This document shows positions 15,017-22,971 of a stretch of 22,971 bases of DNA, in pieces. The number at the start of each line of letters is the position of its first letter. Positions within the stretch are counted from its first letter, which is position 1. The stretch is taken from positions 1-22,971 of the forward strand of contig JAGMBN010000008.1 of assembly GCA_023129655.1 (NCBI GenBank), written 5' to 3'. The position numbers were made by a program, and so were the translations under genes. Source of the stretch: a bacterium. Its GTDB lineage: Bacteria > JAHJDO01. The notes under the pieces were generated by a model that saw only the letters and a list, made by a program, of their open reading frames with translations, was not told the DNA's origin and made no database searches.

Positions 15017-16039
15017 ATGGAAAACAAAATAACAACCCCAAACCTGCGAGAAGAAGATAAAGATTTTGACGTTACTTTGCGGCCCGAGAGGTTTGGGGAA
15101 TTTGTTGGCCAAAGTAAAATCAAGGAACATCTCCAAATTTGCATTCAAGCTGCAAAAAAGAGAAACGAAGCGCTTGACCACGTTCTTTTATACGGTCCGC
15201 CCGGACTCGGAAAAACGACACTTGCGAACATAATTGCAAAGACCATAGGCGTAAATATCAGAACCACCTCAGGCCCTGTTATTGAAAGAGCCGGTGATTT
15301 AGCCGGTGTTCTTACAAATCTGGACGATGGAGATGTTATATTCATAGACGAGGTGCATAGGCTTAGTCACGTTGTAGAAGAATACTTATATCCGGCTATG
15401 GAGAACTATAAGATAGACATTATGATTGATAAAGGACCAAGCGCAAGGTCGGTAAAACTTGATCTTCCCTCTTTTACGCTTATTGGAGCAACAACGCGAG
15501 CAGGGCTTCTTACCTCTCCTCTGAGATCCAGATTTGGCATCGTGTCCAGATTGGAGTTTTACGGACAGGAGGATCTATATGATATTATCATTCGCTCTGC
15601 AAAAATTCTTCGTGTTGAGATAACAGCTGAAGGAGCTATGGAGATTGCAAAAAGGTCACGCGGTACACCAAGAATAGGCAATAGACTCCTCAGGCGTGTA
15701 AGGGATTATGCAGAAGTAAAGGCAGACGGGAAGATTACTAATGAAGTTGCTGATAAGGCTTTAGCAATGCTGGAGGTAGATAAATACGGACTGGATGATA
15801 TGGACAAAAAAATCCTTGAAACAATCATCCATAAGTTTAATGGAGGTCCTGTAGGAGCAGGAACAATTGCTGTTGCTATAGGTGAAGAGCAGGATACAAT
15901 AGAAGAGATCTATGAACCATATCTCATACAGCAGGGATTTATTAAGCGTACACCAAGCGGCAGGAAAGCAACTGCGCTTGCATATAAACACCTTGGTGTT
16001 ATGCCAAATAAAGAAGCTAGTCAAGAAGAACTTTTCTAA
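15017..16039 (+). CDS. ruvB: Holliday junction branch migration helicase RuvB
   Basis: AAA+ motor that, with RuvA, drives branch migration of Holliday junctions. It has 340 residues, normal length. The N terminus has LRPERFGEFVGQ. Walker A is GPPGLGKT (60-67), and Walker B is VIFIDEVHRLS with D111/E112. Sensor 1 is in IGATTRAGLLTSPLRSRFG, which also holds the arginine finger region. RGTPRIGNRLLRRVRDYA and a C-terminal winged helix (GGPVGAGTIAVAIGEE, YLIQQGFIKRTPSGR) complete the family pattern. It is the first gene of a plus-strand run with the exported protein, secretin and gltX. ruvA and ruvC are not here. Confidence 0.97.
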   Translation: MENKITTPNLREEDKDFDVTLRPERFGEFVGQSKIKEHLQICIQAAKKRNEALDHVLLYGPPGLGKTTLANIIAKTIGVNIRTTSGPVIERAGDLAGVLTNLDDGDVIFIDEVHRLSHVVEEYLYPAMENYKIDIMIDKGPSARSVKLDLPSFTLIGATTRAGLLTSPLRSRFGIVSRLEFYGQEDLYDIIIRSAKILRVEITAEGAMEIAKRSRGTPRIGNRLLRRVRDYAEVKADGKITNEVADKALAMLEVDKYGLDDMDKKILETIIHKFNGGPVGAGTIAVAIGEEQDTIEEIYEPYLIQQGFIKRTPSGRKATALAYKHLGVMPNKEASQEELF

Positions 16040-16041
16040 TT

Positions 16042-16437
16042 ATGAAAATAATTTTTTCTATAATTTTTCTTTTTACCTATGTTCTTGCGTATGCGGAGAC
16101 GGATACTATCGCAGTATTCAAGAGACCGCCTCTGGTAAAAAAGATAGATAGGGAACTTGAGAAAATACATCCGAATGAGGCAAAAGGACCAAATGTAAAA
16201 TTAACAATTATCAGCACACGGAAAGAGAGTAAGAAATATGTTGTAAACATGAGCATGAAGAATCTTAACAAGGAACAGGGATACAGGACAGTATATCTGT
16301 TAAGTTATGATAATGACGGAAGAATTGTAGATGTATCTTCCGACAGAAAGTATTTCAAGCCGTATCAGGAATATTTCAAGCAATATAAATTCACTAAATC
16401 GTCTTCTATAATCAGATGGAGGTTTTATGTTAAATAA
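16042..16437 (+). CDS. Small exported protein of unknown function, coupled to the secretin
   Basis: A 131-residue protein with a clear Sec signal peptide (MKIIFSIIFLFTYVLAYA, cleavage expected before ETDT). The mature part is basic, about 113 residues, and looks like a small beta-rich domain (VKLTIISTRKESKKYVVNMS, YRTVYLLSYDNDGRIVDVSS). It ends IIRWRFYVK. I recognise no family. It starts 2 bases after the ruvB stop and its end overlaps the secretin start by 11 bases. That coupling and the shared export route suggest a role with the secretin, for example as a periplasmic accessory or pilotin-like factor. This is inference. Confidence 0.75.
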   Translation: MKIIFSIIFLFTYVLAYAETDTIAVFKRPPLVKKIDRELEKIHPNEAKGPNVKLTIISTRKESKKYVVNMSMKNLNKEQGYRTVYLLSYDNDGRIVDVSSDRKYFKPYQEYFKQYKFTKSSSIIRWRFYVK

Positions 16438-17938
16438 AAATATCTTTATGGCATTAGTTGTATCGCTTATCGTTGTTGTATCAGGCGGAACTTGTTTTTC
16501 TGAGGATATATGGGCAGGAGATATGTCTAAAATAACAGTAACGGATATTGACAGCAAAACAGCAAGAATAGATATAACGCTTGATAGAGATAATGGAAGT
16601 AATATTTCGTTTGAGCAGTCAAAAACAATATCTATAGAAAGCGGTCAATTAGAACGAACCACAAAAATATATCTGGATGGAGTGAATCCGGCAAAGAAAA
16701 TTGGTTTTTCTCATAAAAAAGGCAAGCTTATATCTGCGCTGAAGATATCCAAAATTTCCGGAAGCATTTCAAATCCGGGCATACAGACAACGAAGGACGG
16801 CGTTCCTGTATATTCTACGCTGATTGATATTACAACAAGCAAAATAGTAACTGCCAGTATTAGCAGCAAGGAAGAGGAGAGAAAGGTTGAGCTGACATTT
16901 ACAATTACAGCGTCTAAGACACAGGATCTAAGCTTACAGATCCCCAGCGTTATTGATATAACTGCCCAGGAGTTTGACAATCCTTTATCAAAGAGTACTG
17001 ATGAAAATATCAATGAGGAAATATTAGGAAAGATGCTGCCGGAGGATTTTGTTACAGCAATATTTCCATTACAGCATATTGATCCTGTCGCAGCAAAGAC
17101 AATTGTCCAAAATGAACTTTCATCAAGAGGGAGAGCGCAAGTTTATCAGGATAAATCTCAATTAATAGTAACCGATACGGTTTCATACATTAGAAGCATA
17201 AAAAAGCTTATTGAGAATATTGATAAAAAAGTGCCTCAAGTGGAGATTGAAGCGCGAATATTTGAGCTTAGCTATGATAAGGAAACTGAAATAGGAATTG
17301 ACTGGACTCTTACTCGTCCGCATGTAACTGCAACAATCGGACATACGCTAAACGCAGCAGTAAAAGAAACCAGAGGAACGGAACTTATAGTAAGAGGCCT
17401 TTTAGGAGACCACTACAAAAGAGATGCTCTTTTTGCAACAATAGACGCTCTTGTCAGCGAAGGCAGAGCAAAGGTAGTTGCTCGGCCAAAGGTGGTTGTT
17501 CTCAATAATCAGAAAGCGGTTATTATTTCAGGGAAGAATATCCCGTACAGAAAAGAAAAATATGACAGTACAACAGCAGGCGCACTGTATTTTATAACTG
17601 AGTTTATGCAGACAGGCATAACCCTGACTGTTACACCCCATGTTAGAAATAACGGGCTTATTGTGCTGAAGGTAAAACCAGAGGTAAAATATATTATAGG
17701 ATATAAGGGCGAATATGACATGCCTATTTTCAGTACAAGGTCAACGGACACAGTTGTTAGCATGAAAAATGGCAATACTCTGGTTATAGGCGGTCTTTTT
17801 AAAGAGGACAAAAAGACCATTGAACACGGTATTCCTCTGTTAAAAGATATTCCAATACTGGGATATTTGTTTAAGCATAAAAGGGACATTAATATTAAGA
17901 CAGAGGTAGTCATATGCATAACAACAACGCTGATCTAA
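16427..17938 (+). CDS. Secretin (type II/IV secretion or pilus outer-membrane pore protein)
   Basis: A 503-residue protein of the GspD/PilQ superfamily that forms a gated outer-membrane ring. An N-terminal signal peptide ends near residue 24. Residues 30-200 are a beta-rich domain I do not firmly recognise, possibly AMIN-like. A single secretin_N/NolW-type domain spans about 211-270 (IFPLQHIDPVAAKTIV, IENIDKKVPQVEIEARIFE). The secretin core spans about 335-503, with VARPKVVVLNNQKAVI, the TLTVTPHV strand, GNTLVIGGLFKE and the closing signature HGIPLLKDIPILGYLFK. GGAGGT lies just before the ATG. No GspC/E/F or PilMNOP genes are near, so which machine it serves is unknown. Confidence 0.9.
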   Translation: MLNKNIFMALVVSLIVVVSGGTCFSEDIWAGDMSKITVTDIDSKTARIDITLDRDNGSNISFEQSKTISIESGQLERTTKIYLDGVNPAKKIGFSHKKGKLISALKISKISGSISNPGIQTTKDGVPVYSTLIDITTSKIVTASISSKEEERKVELTFTITASKTQDLSLQIPSVIDITAQEFDNPLSKSTDENINEEILGKMLPEDFVTAIFPLQHIDPVAAKTIVQNELSSRGRAQVYQDKSQLIVTDTVSYIRSIKKLIENIDKKVPQVEIEARIFELSYDKETEIGIDWTLTRPHVTATIGHTLNAAVKETRGTELIVRGLLGDHYKRDALFATIDALVSEGRAKVVARPKVVVLNNQKAVIISGKNIPYRKEKYDSTTAGALYFITEFMQTGITLTVTPHVRNNGLIVLKVKPEVKYIIGYKGEYDMPIFSTRSTDTVVSMKNGNTLVIGGLFKEDKKTIEHGIPLLKDIPILGYLFKHKRDINIKTEVVICITTTLI

Positions 17939-19383
17939 AGAATGTAAGGGTCAGGTTTGCTCCGTCCCCAACAGGTTCCCTTCACCTTGGCAATACAAGG
18001 ACAGCTATATTTAATTGGCTTTTTGCAAGGCATACTGGAGGAAAATTCATACTCCGGATAGAGGACACTGACAAAGAGCGCTCAACTCCTGAATCAGTGA
18101 ATGTAATAATGGAAAGCCTGAAATGGCTTGGACTGGATTGGGATGAGGGACCTGATGCTGGAGGAGATTTTGGCCCTTATTATCAGATGCAAAGACTGGA
18201 TAAATATAAAAAGTACATAGATATATTGATTAAGAGAAATATGGCTTATCCATGTTTCTGCGCTCCTGAAAGGCTTGCAGAGATGCGGCATCAGATGCAA
18301 AAGCAAAAATTGCCGCCCAGATATGACGGTAAATGTAAAAATTTGAGTAAAGAAGAAATAGAGTGTTTAACCTCGCAAGGCATAAAACATGTTTTGCGCT
18401 TTAGAGTTCCTTATACCGGCGTCACAGAATTCAATGATCTCGTTCACGGGAAAATATGTATTGATAATTCAGTTTTGGATGATTTTGTTATTGTTAAATC
18501 CAATGCCGGACCAACGTATAACTTTGCGTGTGTAGTTGACGACATTGAGATGAAAATAACTCATATTATAAGAGGAGACGATCATATCTCAAACACACCA
18601 AAACAAATTGCCATATATAAAGCGCTCTGCTGCAATTCACCTGAATTTGCGCATATTCCTTTAATTCTCGGTCATGATAAGGCAAAATTGAGCAAACGCC
18701 ACGGAGCAGCTTCTCCTCTTGAATATAGAGACATGGGCTACCTTCCTCAGGTCTTGGTTAACTTTCTTACCCTTCTGGGCTGGGCGCCGGGAGATAACCG
18801 TGAAATTATGAGTGGAGATGAGCTTATAGAGAGCTTTTCAATAGAAAAAATAAATGACAGAAATGCTGTTTTTGACAGTCAGAAGCTTGATTGGATGAAT
18901 GGTGTATATATAAGAAAAATGCCTCTGGAAGAACTTGTAGACATCGCTCTGGAAGAATTAAAAAAGGCAGAGCTTATAAAAGATACCGAAGAAGTTGATG
19001 TCAATAAAATTTCAAAAATAGTTGGACTAATTCAGGAAAGACTCAAAAAATTCTCAGAAATTCCTCAACTCATAAATTACTTCTTTGATAAACCGGTATA
19101 TGAAGAAAAACCAGTTCGTAAGTTTTTAAAAAAGGATGGCGTCTCACAAATGCTGCAAGAGCTGTGCAAAGTAATAGAAGAAGAGGAACCATTTGATATA
19201 GAAACACTAGAAAGCGCAGTGAGAGAATTTATTGAGAAAAAAGGACTGAAGCCGGGAGATGTCATTCATCCTATAAGAGTTGCGCTCACCGGCCGCGCTG
19301 CAAGCCCACCAATATTTGATGTTATGGAAATTCTTGGAAAACAAACTTGTTTGAAAAGAATCAGAAGATTCTGCATATATTGA
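17914..19383 (+). CDS. gltX: Glutamyl-tRNA synthetase
   Basis: Class I aminoacyl-tRNA synthetase that charges tRNA-Glu. It has 489 residues. The HIGH-type motif is in FAPSPTGSLHLGNTRTA (H24-L25-G26). IEDTDKERS follows, and zinc-site cysteines C114, C116 and C141 are present. The KMSKS-type loop is KLSKRHG (258-264). The helical anticodon-binding part follows, ending DVMEILGKQTCLKRIRRFCIY. The ATG at 17914 has GAGGT 6 bases upstream and lies inside the 3' end of the secretin gene (25-base overlap). The family is certain; whether it is discriminating or also charges tRNA-Gln cannot be judged here. Confidence 0.96.
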   Translation: MHNNNADLKNVRVRFAPSPTGSLHLGNTRTAIFNWLFARHTGGKFILRIEDTDKERSTPESVNVIMESLKWLGLDWDEGPDAGGDFGPYYQMQRLDKYKKYIDILIKRNMAYPCFCAPERLAEMRHQMQKQKLPPRYDGKCKNLSKEEIECLTSQGIKHVLRFRVPYTGVTEFNDLVHGKICIDNSVLDDFVIVKSNAGPTYNFACVVDDIEMKITHIIRGDDHISNTPKQIAIYKALCCNSPEFAHIPLILGHDKAKLSKRHGAASPLEYRDMGYLPQVLVNFLTLLGWAPGDNREIMSGDELIESFSIEKINDRNAVFDSQKLDWMNGVYIRKMPLEELVDIALEELKKAELIKDTEEVDVNKISKIVGLIQERLKKFSEIPQLINYFFDKPVYEEKPVRKFLKKDGVSQMLQELCKVIEEEEPFDIETLESAVREFIEKKGLKPGDVIHPIRVALTGRAASPPIFDVMEILGKQTCLKRIRRFCIY

Positions 19384-19433
19384 TGAATTGACAGAGCATG
19401 TCTTTAATTGTCCACTGAGATTCGAAATTTTGC

Positions 19434-19462
19434 TTGCCAAGCATATTCGCTTTTTATATACT
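19434..19462 (+). promoter_or_regulatory. Promoter of the tRNA-Val/tRNA-Asp/ilv unit
   Basis: TTGCCA (19434-19439, 5/6), a 17-base spacer, then TATACT (19457-19462, 5/6). The predicted start is about 19469, three bases before mature tRNA-Val. Position and quality make this a likely real stable-RNA promoter. Confidence 0.65.
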
Positions 19463-19471
19463 AGCTTTTTC

Positions 19472-19545
19472 GGGCGATTAGCTCAGTCTGGGAGAGCGCC
19501 TGCCTTACAAGCAGGATGTCACTGGTTCAAACCCAGTATCGCCCA
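19472..19545 (+). tRNA. tRNA-Val (anticodon TAC)
   Basis: Full cloverleaf. Acceptor GGGCGAT pairs with ATCGCCC. The D arm is in TAGCTCAGTCTGGGAGAGC. Anticodon stem CCTGC/GCAGG holds the loop CTTACAA with anticodon TAC. The T arm is ACTGGTTCAAACCCAGT. The discriminator is A at 19545; CCA is not encoded. Only two bases separate it from the next tRNA. Confidence 0.96.
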
Positions 19546-19547
19546 CT

Positions 19548-19621
19548 GGGGGCGTAGCTCAACTGGTTAGAGTACCAGATTGTCGATCTGGGTGTTGCGG
19601 GTTCGAGTCCCGTCGCTCCCG
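19548..19621 (+). tRNA. tRNA-Asp (anticodon GTC)
   Basis: Full cloverleaf. Acceptor GGGGGCG pairs with CGCTCCC, including one G-T pair. The anticodon stem CCAGA/TCTGG encloses TTGTCGA with anticodon GTC. The T arm is GCGGGTTCGAGTCCCGT. The discriminator is G at 19621, as expected for tRNA-Asp; CCA is not encoded. It is in tandem with tRNA-Val and 29 bases before ilvD. Confidence 0.96.
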
Positions 19622-19650
19622 CCCGGAACCAAATTAAAAAGGATGTAAAA

Positions 19651-21315
19651 ATGCGTAGCGACCTAATGAAAAAGGGACTCTCAAGAGCTCCTCATCGCTC
19701 TCTTTTAAAAGCCAGTGGCTACAGCGACAAAGAGCTTTCAAGACCTATCATAGGAATAGCAAATTCCTTTAATGAGATCATTCCCGGGCATATTCGTCTT
19801 GATCAAATAGTTAAAGCTGTTAAAGCAGGTGTTTATATGAGCGGTGGAACACCTATGGAGTTTGGTGTAATTGGAGTATGTGACGGCATTGCAATGAATC
19901 ATGAAGGGATGAAATACTCTCTTGGATCTAGGGAACTAATTGCAGACTCAATAGAAGTTATGGCAAGAGCGCACCCTTTTGATGGTCTTGTGCTTGTTAC
20001 TAATTGCGATAAGATCGTTCCGGGTATGCTTATGGCAGCGCTCAGAGTAAATATTCCCACAATTATAATAAGCGGTGGGCCGATGATGGCGGGTAAGATT
20101 GGAAAAGAGGCAATAGATCTGATAAGTGTTTTTGAAGCGGTTGGAGCTGTGGCAGGCGGTAAGATGAAAGAAAAGGAGCTCCTTGAGATAGAAGAGAGGG
20201 CATGTCCGGGATGTGGTTCCTGTTCAGGTATGTTCACTGCGAATTCAATGAACTGTCTTAGCGAAGCATTAGGTTTGGGCTTGCCGGGAAATGGTACAAT
20301 ACCTGCTGTTGATGCCAGAAGGATAAGACTTGCCAAAGAAGCAGGGGCGCAGATAATTGAACTCATAAAGAAGAATATTAAGCCGAGGGACATTGCAACG
20401 CTTGACGCTTTTAAGAATGCGATAGCTGTAGAAATGGCGCTTGGCAGTTCAACTAATACAGTCCTCCATCTGCCGGCTATTGCAAATGAAGCTGGAATAG
20501 AATTTGATCTTAGCCTTTTTGATAAAATAAGCAAAAAGGTGCCGAATTTATGCAGACTATCACCAGCAGGCAAATATCATCTTGAGGATCTTGATGAAGC
20601 TGGAGGAGTACATGCGGTAATGGCAGAGATCAGCAAGCTGGGAGTAATAAATAAGAAATGCTTAACAGTAACGACCAGGAAAGTTTCTAAGAATATTGCA
20701 GGATGCGAAATTCTCAATAAAGAGGTTATCCGACCAATAAGCAAGCCTTATTCTAAACAAGGTGGGATTGCAATACTAAAAGGCAATTTAGCGCCCGACG
20801 GAGCTGTTGTTAAGCAGTCTGCTGTTAGTCCTAATATGATGAAGCATTCAGGGCCTGCAAGGGTTTTTGACTCTGAAGAAGAAGCCATGAAAGATATAAT
20901 GAATAAAAAAATCAGGAAGGGAGACGTTATTGTTCTTCGTTATGAAGGGCCCAAGGGCGGTCCCGGCATGAGAGAAGGGCTTTCTCCTACTGCAGCGCTT
21001 GCAGGCATTGGGCTTGCGGATAGTGTAGCTCTATTAACTGATGGAAGATTTTCAGGCGGCACGCGTGGAGCAGCTATTGGACATATATCTCCTGAAGCGG
21101 CTGAAGGCGGTCCATTGGCTATAGTAAAAAATGGTGATGCCATTGAAATAGACATACCTGCCAGAGAATTAAACATTAAGTTAACTAATGAAGAAATTAA
21201 AAGCAGATTGGATAAATGGAAGAAGCCGGAACCAAAGATAAAATCCGGGTACATGTACAGATATTCACAGATGGTATCTTCGGCAAGTTCCGGAGCAATA
21301 TTTAAAAAGGGGTGA
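19651..21315 (+). CDS. ilvD: Dihydroxy-acid dehydratase
   Basis: Iron-sulfur dehydratase making the 2-keto acid precursors of valine and isoleucine. It has 554 residues, normal length. Cluster and metal motifs are VTNCDKIVPGMLMA (C119) and ACPGCGSCSGMFTANSMN (C185, C188, C191). GVCDGIAMNHEGM, SRELIADS and the C-terminal LTDGRFSGGTRG complete the family pattern. At the position where one subgroup has a cysteine (PCN), this protein has P45-G-H47, as in E. coli IlvD. This suggests the oxygen-sensitive [4Fe-4S] type. The ATG at 19651 has AAGGA 7 bases upstream. It follows tRNA-Asp by 29 bases and precedes ilvB by 4. Confidence 0.97.
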   Translation: MRSDLMKKGLSRAPHRSLLKASGYSDKELSRPIIGIANSFNEIIPGHIRLDQIVKAVKAGVYMSGGTPMEFGVIGVCDGIAMNHEGMKYSLGSRELIADSIEVMARAHPFDGLVLVTNCDKIVPGMLMAALRVNIPTIIISGGPMMAGKIGKEAIDLISVFEAVGAVAGGKMKEKELLEIEERACPGCGSCSGMFTANSMNCLSEALGLGLPGNGTIPAVDARRIRLAKEAGAQIIELIKKNIKPRDIATLDAFKNAIAVEMALGSSTNTVLHLPAIANEAGIEFDLSLFDKISKKVPNLCRLSPAGKYHLEDLDEAGGVHAVMAEISKLGVINKKCLTVTTRKVSKNIAGCEILNKEVIRPISKPYSKQGGIAILKGNLAPDGAVVKQSAVSPNMMKHSGPARVFDSEEEAMKDIMNKKIRKGDVIVLRYEGPKGGPGMREGLSPTAALAGIGLADSVALLTDGRFSGGTRGAAIGHISPEAAEGGPLAIVKNGDAIEIDIPARELNIKLTNEEIKSRLDKWKKPEPKIKSGYMYRYSQMVSSASSGAIFKKG

Positions 21316-21319
21316 TATT

Positions 21320-22971
21320 TTGAAACTAAGTGGCGCTAAAATACTTATAGAAAGTTTGAAGAAAGAGAAGGTAGAGGTCATATTCGGCTTCCCAGGCGGC
21401 GTGCTGCTGGATGTATATGATGAACTATACGCAACAAAAGAGATCAGGCATATTCTGGTCAGGCATGAACAGGGAGCGGCTCATGCTGCTGACGGGTATG
21501 CAAGAGCTACAGGAAAGGTTGGAGTCTGTCTTGCTACATCAGGACCCGGAGCAACTAATCTGGTAACAGGGATAGCTACTGCATATATGGATTCTATCCC
21601 TCTTGTTGCATTAACCGGACAGGTACTGACATCAATGATAGGCAATGATGCATTCCAAGAGGCTGATATTGTTGGAATAACAAGACCTATAACAAAATAC
21701 AATTATCTTGTTAGAAATGTGGCTGATCTGGCTCAAACAATTAAAGAGGCTTTTTATATTGCTTCTACAGGTAAACCGGGTCCGGTTCTTATAGATCTGC
21801 CAAAGGATGTAATGGTAGGCAAGACTGATTTCTCATACCCTGAAAAAGCTGATATTAAAAGCTATAAACCTACATACATTGGAAATATCAAGCAGATTAA
21901 GAAAGCTGCGGAAGCCATTAATAAATCGGAGAAACCTGTTTTGTATATTGGCGGAGGAGTTATTGCTTCTCAGGGCGCAAATATTCTTGTAAAGGAACTT
22001 GCCGAGAAGAATGATATTCCTGTTACCGTTACTCTTATGGGTAAAGGAGGTTTTTCCGACGATCACAGATTATCTCTAAATATGCTTGGCATGCATGGTA
22101 CCCAATATGCAAATCATGCTGTTATGGCTTCAGATCTTATTATTGCAGTCGGAGCAAGATTTGACGATAGGATAACCGGGAAAGTCAGTGAATTTGCCCC
22201 ACACGCCTCTGTAATTCACATAGATATTGACCCTACTGCCATAGGGAAAAACATTAAGACTGGCATCCCTATAGTTGGAGATGTTAAAAAAGTTCTTGAG
22301 GAACTTATCAAATACATAAACCCAGAAACAAGGGAACAATGGAATGGTAAGATAGAAGCATGGAAAAAGAAATGTCCTCTGGCATATAAAGATAATGGCG
22401 ATTGTATTAAGCCTCAGTATGTTGTGGAAAAGATAGAGGAAGTTACAAACGGAGAAGCCATTATAACAACAGAGGTTGGACAGAATCAAATGTGGGCAGC
22501 TCAATTTTTTAGATATACAAAGCCCAGAACTTTTATTTCTTCCGGCGGTCTTGGCACAATGGGTTTTGGTTTTCCTGCAGCTATTGGAGCAAAAGTTGGA
22601 TGTCCGGACAGGATTGTTTTTGATATAGCTGGAGATGGTAGTTTTCAGATGAATATTCAGGAACTTGGCACAGCTGTTAAAAATAATATAAACGTTAAAG
22701 TAGCGATTTTAAATAACAGCTGTCTTGGAATGGTAAGACAGTGGCAGGAGTTGTTTTACGATAAGAAGTATTCGCACACAATTCTTGACAATAACCCTGA
22801 TTTTGTAAAAATAGCTGAGGCTTATGGAGCAAAGGGTTTGAAGATTACAAGCAGAAAGGATGTTGAGGGAGCGCTTAAGGAAGCTATAAAAACTGACGCG
22901 CCTTTTGTTATAGACTTTAGGATAGCGCCTGAAGAGAATGTATTTCCTATGGTGCCTGCAGGAGCAAGTTT
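21320..22971 (+). CDS. ilvB: Acetolactate synthase large subunit, 3' end beyond window
   Basis: TPP- and FAD-dependent enzyme that joins two pyruvates, or pyruvate and 2-ketobutyrate, in valine/isoleucine synthesis. 550 codons are open to the window edge, probably lacking only the last few residues. The start is TTG at 21320 (KLSGAKILIESLKKE), because AGGGG lies 7 bases upstream and no in-frame ATG precedes the conserved FGFPGG motif. The catalytic glutamate is E50 in RHEQGAAHAADGYARATG. Other motifs are SGPGATNLVTGIA, RFDDRITGK, and the TPP/Mg site GDGSFQMN (438-445) through LNNS. The order ilvD-ilvB suggests ilvN and ilvC may follow outside the window. Confidence 0.96.
   Translation, partial: MKLSGAKILIESLKKEKVEVIFGFPGGVLLDVYDELYATKEIRHILVRHEQGAAHAADGYARATGKVGVCLATSGPGATNLVTGIATAYMDSIPLVALTGQVLTSMIGNDAFQEADIVGITRPITKYNYLVRNVADLAQTIKEAFYIASTGKPGPVLIDLPKDVMVGKTDFSYPEKADIKSYKPTYIGNIKQIKKAAEAINKSEKPVLYIGGGVIASQGANILVKELAEKNDIPVTVTLMGKGGFSDDHRLSLNMLGMHGTQYANHAVMASDLIIAVGARFDDRITGKVSEFAPHASVIHIDIDPTAIGKNIKTGIPIVGDVKKVLEELIKYINPETREQWNGKIEAWKKKCPLAYKDNGDCIKPQYVVEKIEEVTNGEAIITTEVGQNQMWAAQFFRYTKPRTFISSGGLGTMGFGFPAAIGAKVGCPDRIVFDIAGDGSFQMNIQELGTAVKNNINVKVAILNNSCLGMVRQWQELFYDKKYSHTILDNNPDFVKIAEAYGAKGLKITSRKDVEGALKEAIKTDAPFVIDFRIAPEENVFPMVPAGAS

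Noticed and set aside
19340..19420. Possible frameshift at the 3' end of gltX
   Set aside because: A second frame stays open a little further, but the encoded protein already has full family length and its C-terminal motif before the TGA.
19899..20573. 224-codon open frame antisense to ilvD
   Set aside because: It lies opposite a certain ilvD reading frame, has low-complexity Ser/Ala/Ile/Pro composition and no ribosome binding site. It is a shadow of codon bias.
1..22971. CRISPR array, rRNA genes, transposase genes or phage structural genes
   Set aside because: I saw no regularly spaced direct repeats, no rRNA signatures, and no transposase or phage protein motifs in any frame.

Overview
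The window is AT-rich bacterial chromosome, almost fully coding, with compact, often overlapping genes. A lone secretin, Sec-type signal peptides and a complete MurD/FtsW/MurG set point to a diderm, peptidoglycan-making bacterium. A DapL-type aminotransferase beside dapF and short palindromic repeats between genes would suit a PVC/Omnitrophota-like or other little-cultured lineage. That placement is inference at low confidence; I cannot run a phylogeny.

Layout. (a) 1-2850, minus: dnaG followed by rpoD (cut by the window edge), overlapping by 8 bp, the core of the macromolecular-synthesis operon. (b) 3036-4627, plus: a two-gene phosphate unit, a PhoU-like DUF47 regulator and a PiT permease. 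(c) 4714-6099, plus: an ATPase with a nuclease-like C-terminal domain, under a very good sigma-70 promoter overlaid by a tandem palindromic operator. (d) 6145-10771, minus: an operon-like run of HTH antitoxin, PIN toxin, 2-TM protein of unknown function, murD, ftsW, murG. A toxin-antitoxin pair therefore sits at the head of a fragment of the division/cell-wall cluster. (e) 10843-11934: an accessory island holding a truncated CopG-type antitoxin, several palindromic repeats, a lone integron attC-like site and a frameshifted cassette-like gene whose stop codon lies inside that attC site. (f) 11931-13896, minus: dapF and dapL, the last steps to meso-diaminopimelate, with a gene remnant just upstream. 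(g) 14102-14935, minus: a TIM-barrel sugar isomerase/epimerase-like gene. (h) 15017-19383, plus: ruvB, a small exported protein, a secretin and gltX. (i) 19472-22971, plus: tRNA-Val and tRNA-Asp from a good promoter, running with no visible terminator into ilvD and ilvB (cut by the window edge), the valine/isoleucine pathway.

Most of the window is housekeeping: replication and transcription initiation, wall precursor synthesis, lysine/DAP and branched-chain amino acid synthesis, recombination, translation. The most interesting part is 10.4-11.95 kb, where toxin-antitoxin genes, an orphan attC-like site with its cassette gene, and repeated palindromes cluster between two cell-wall gene sets. 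Second are the operator-covered promoter of the ATPase-nuclease gene and the tRNA-Val/tRNA-Asp/ilv arrangement.
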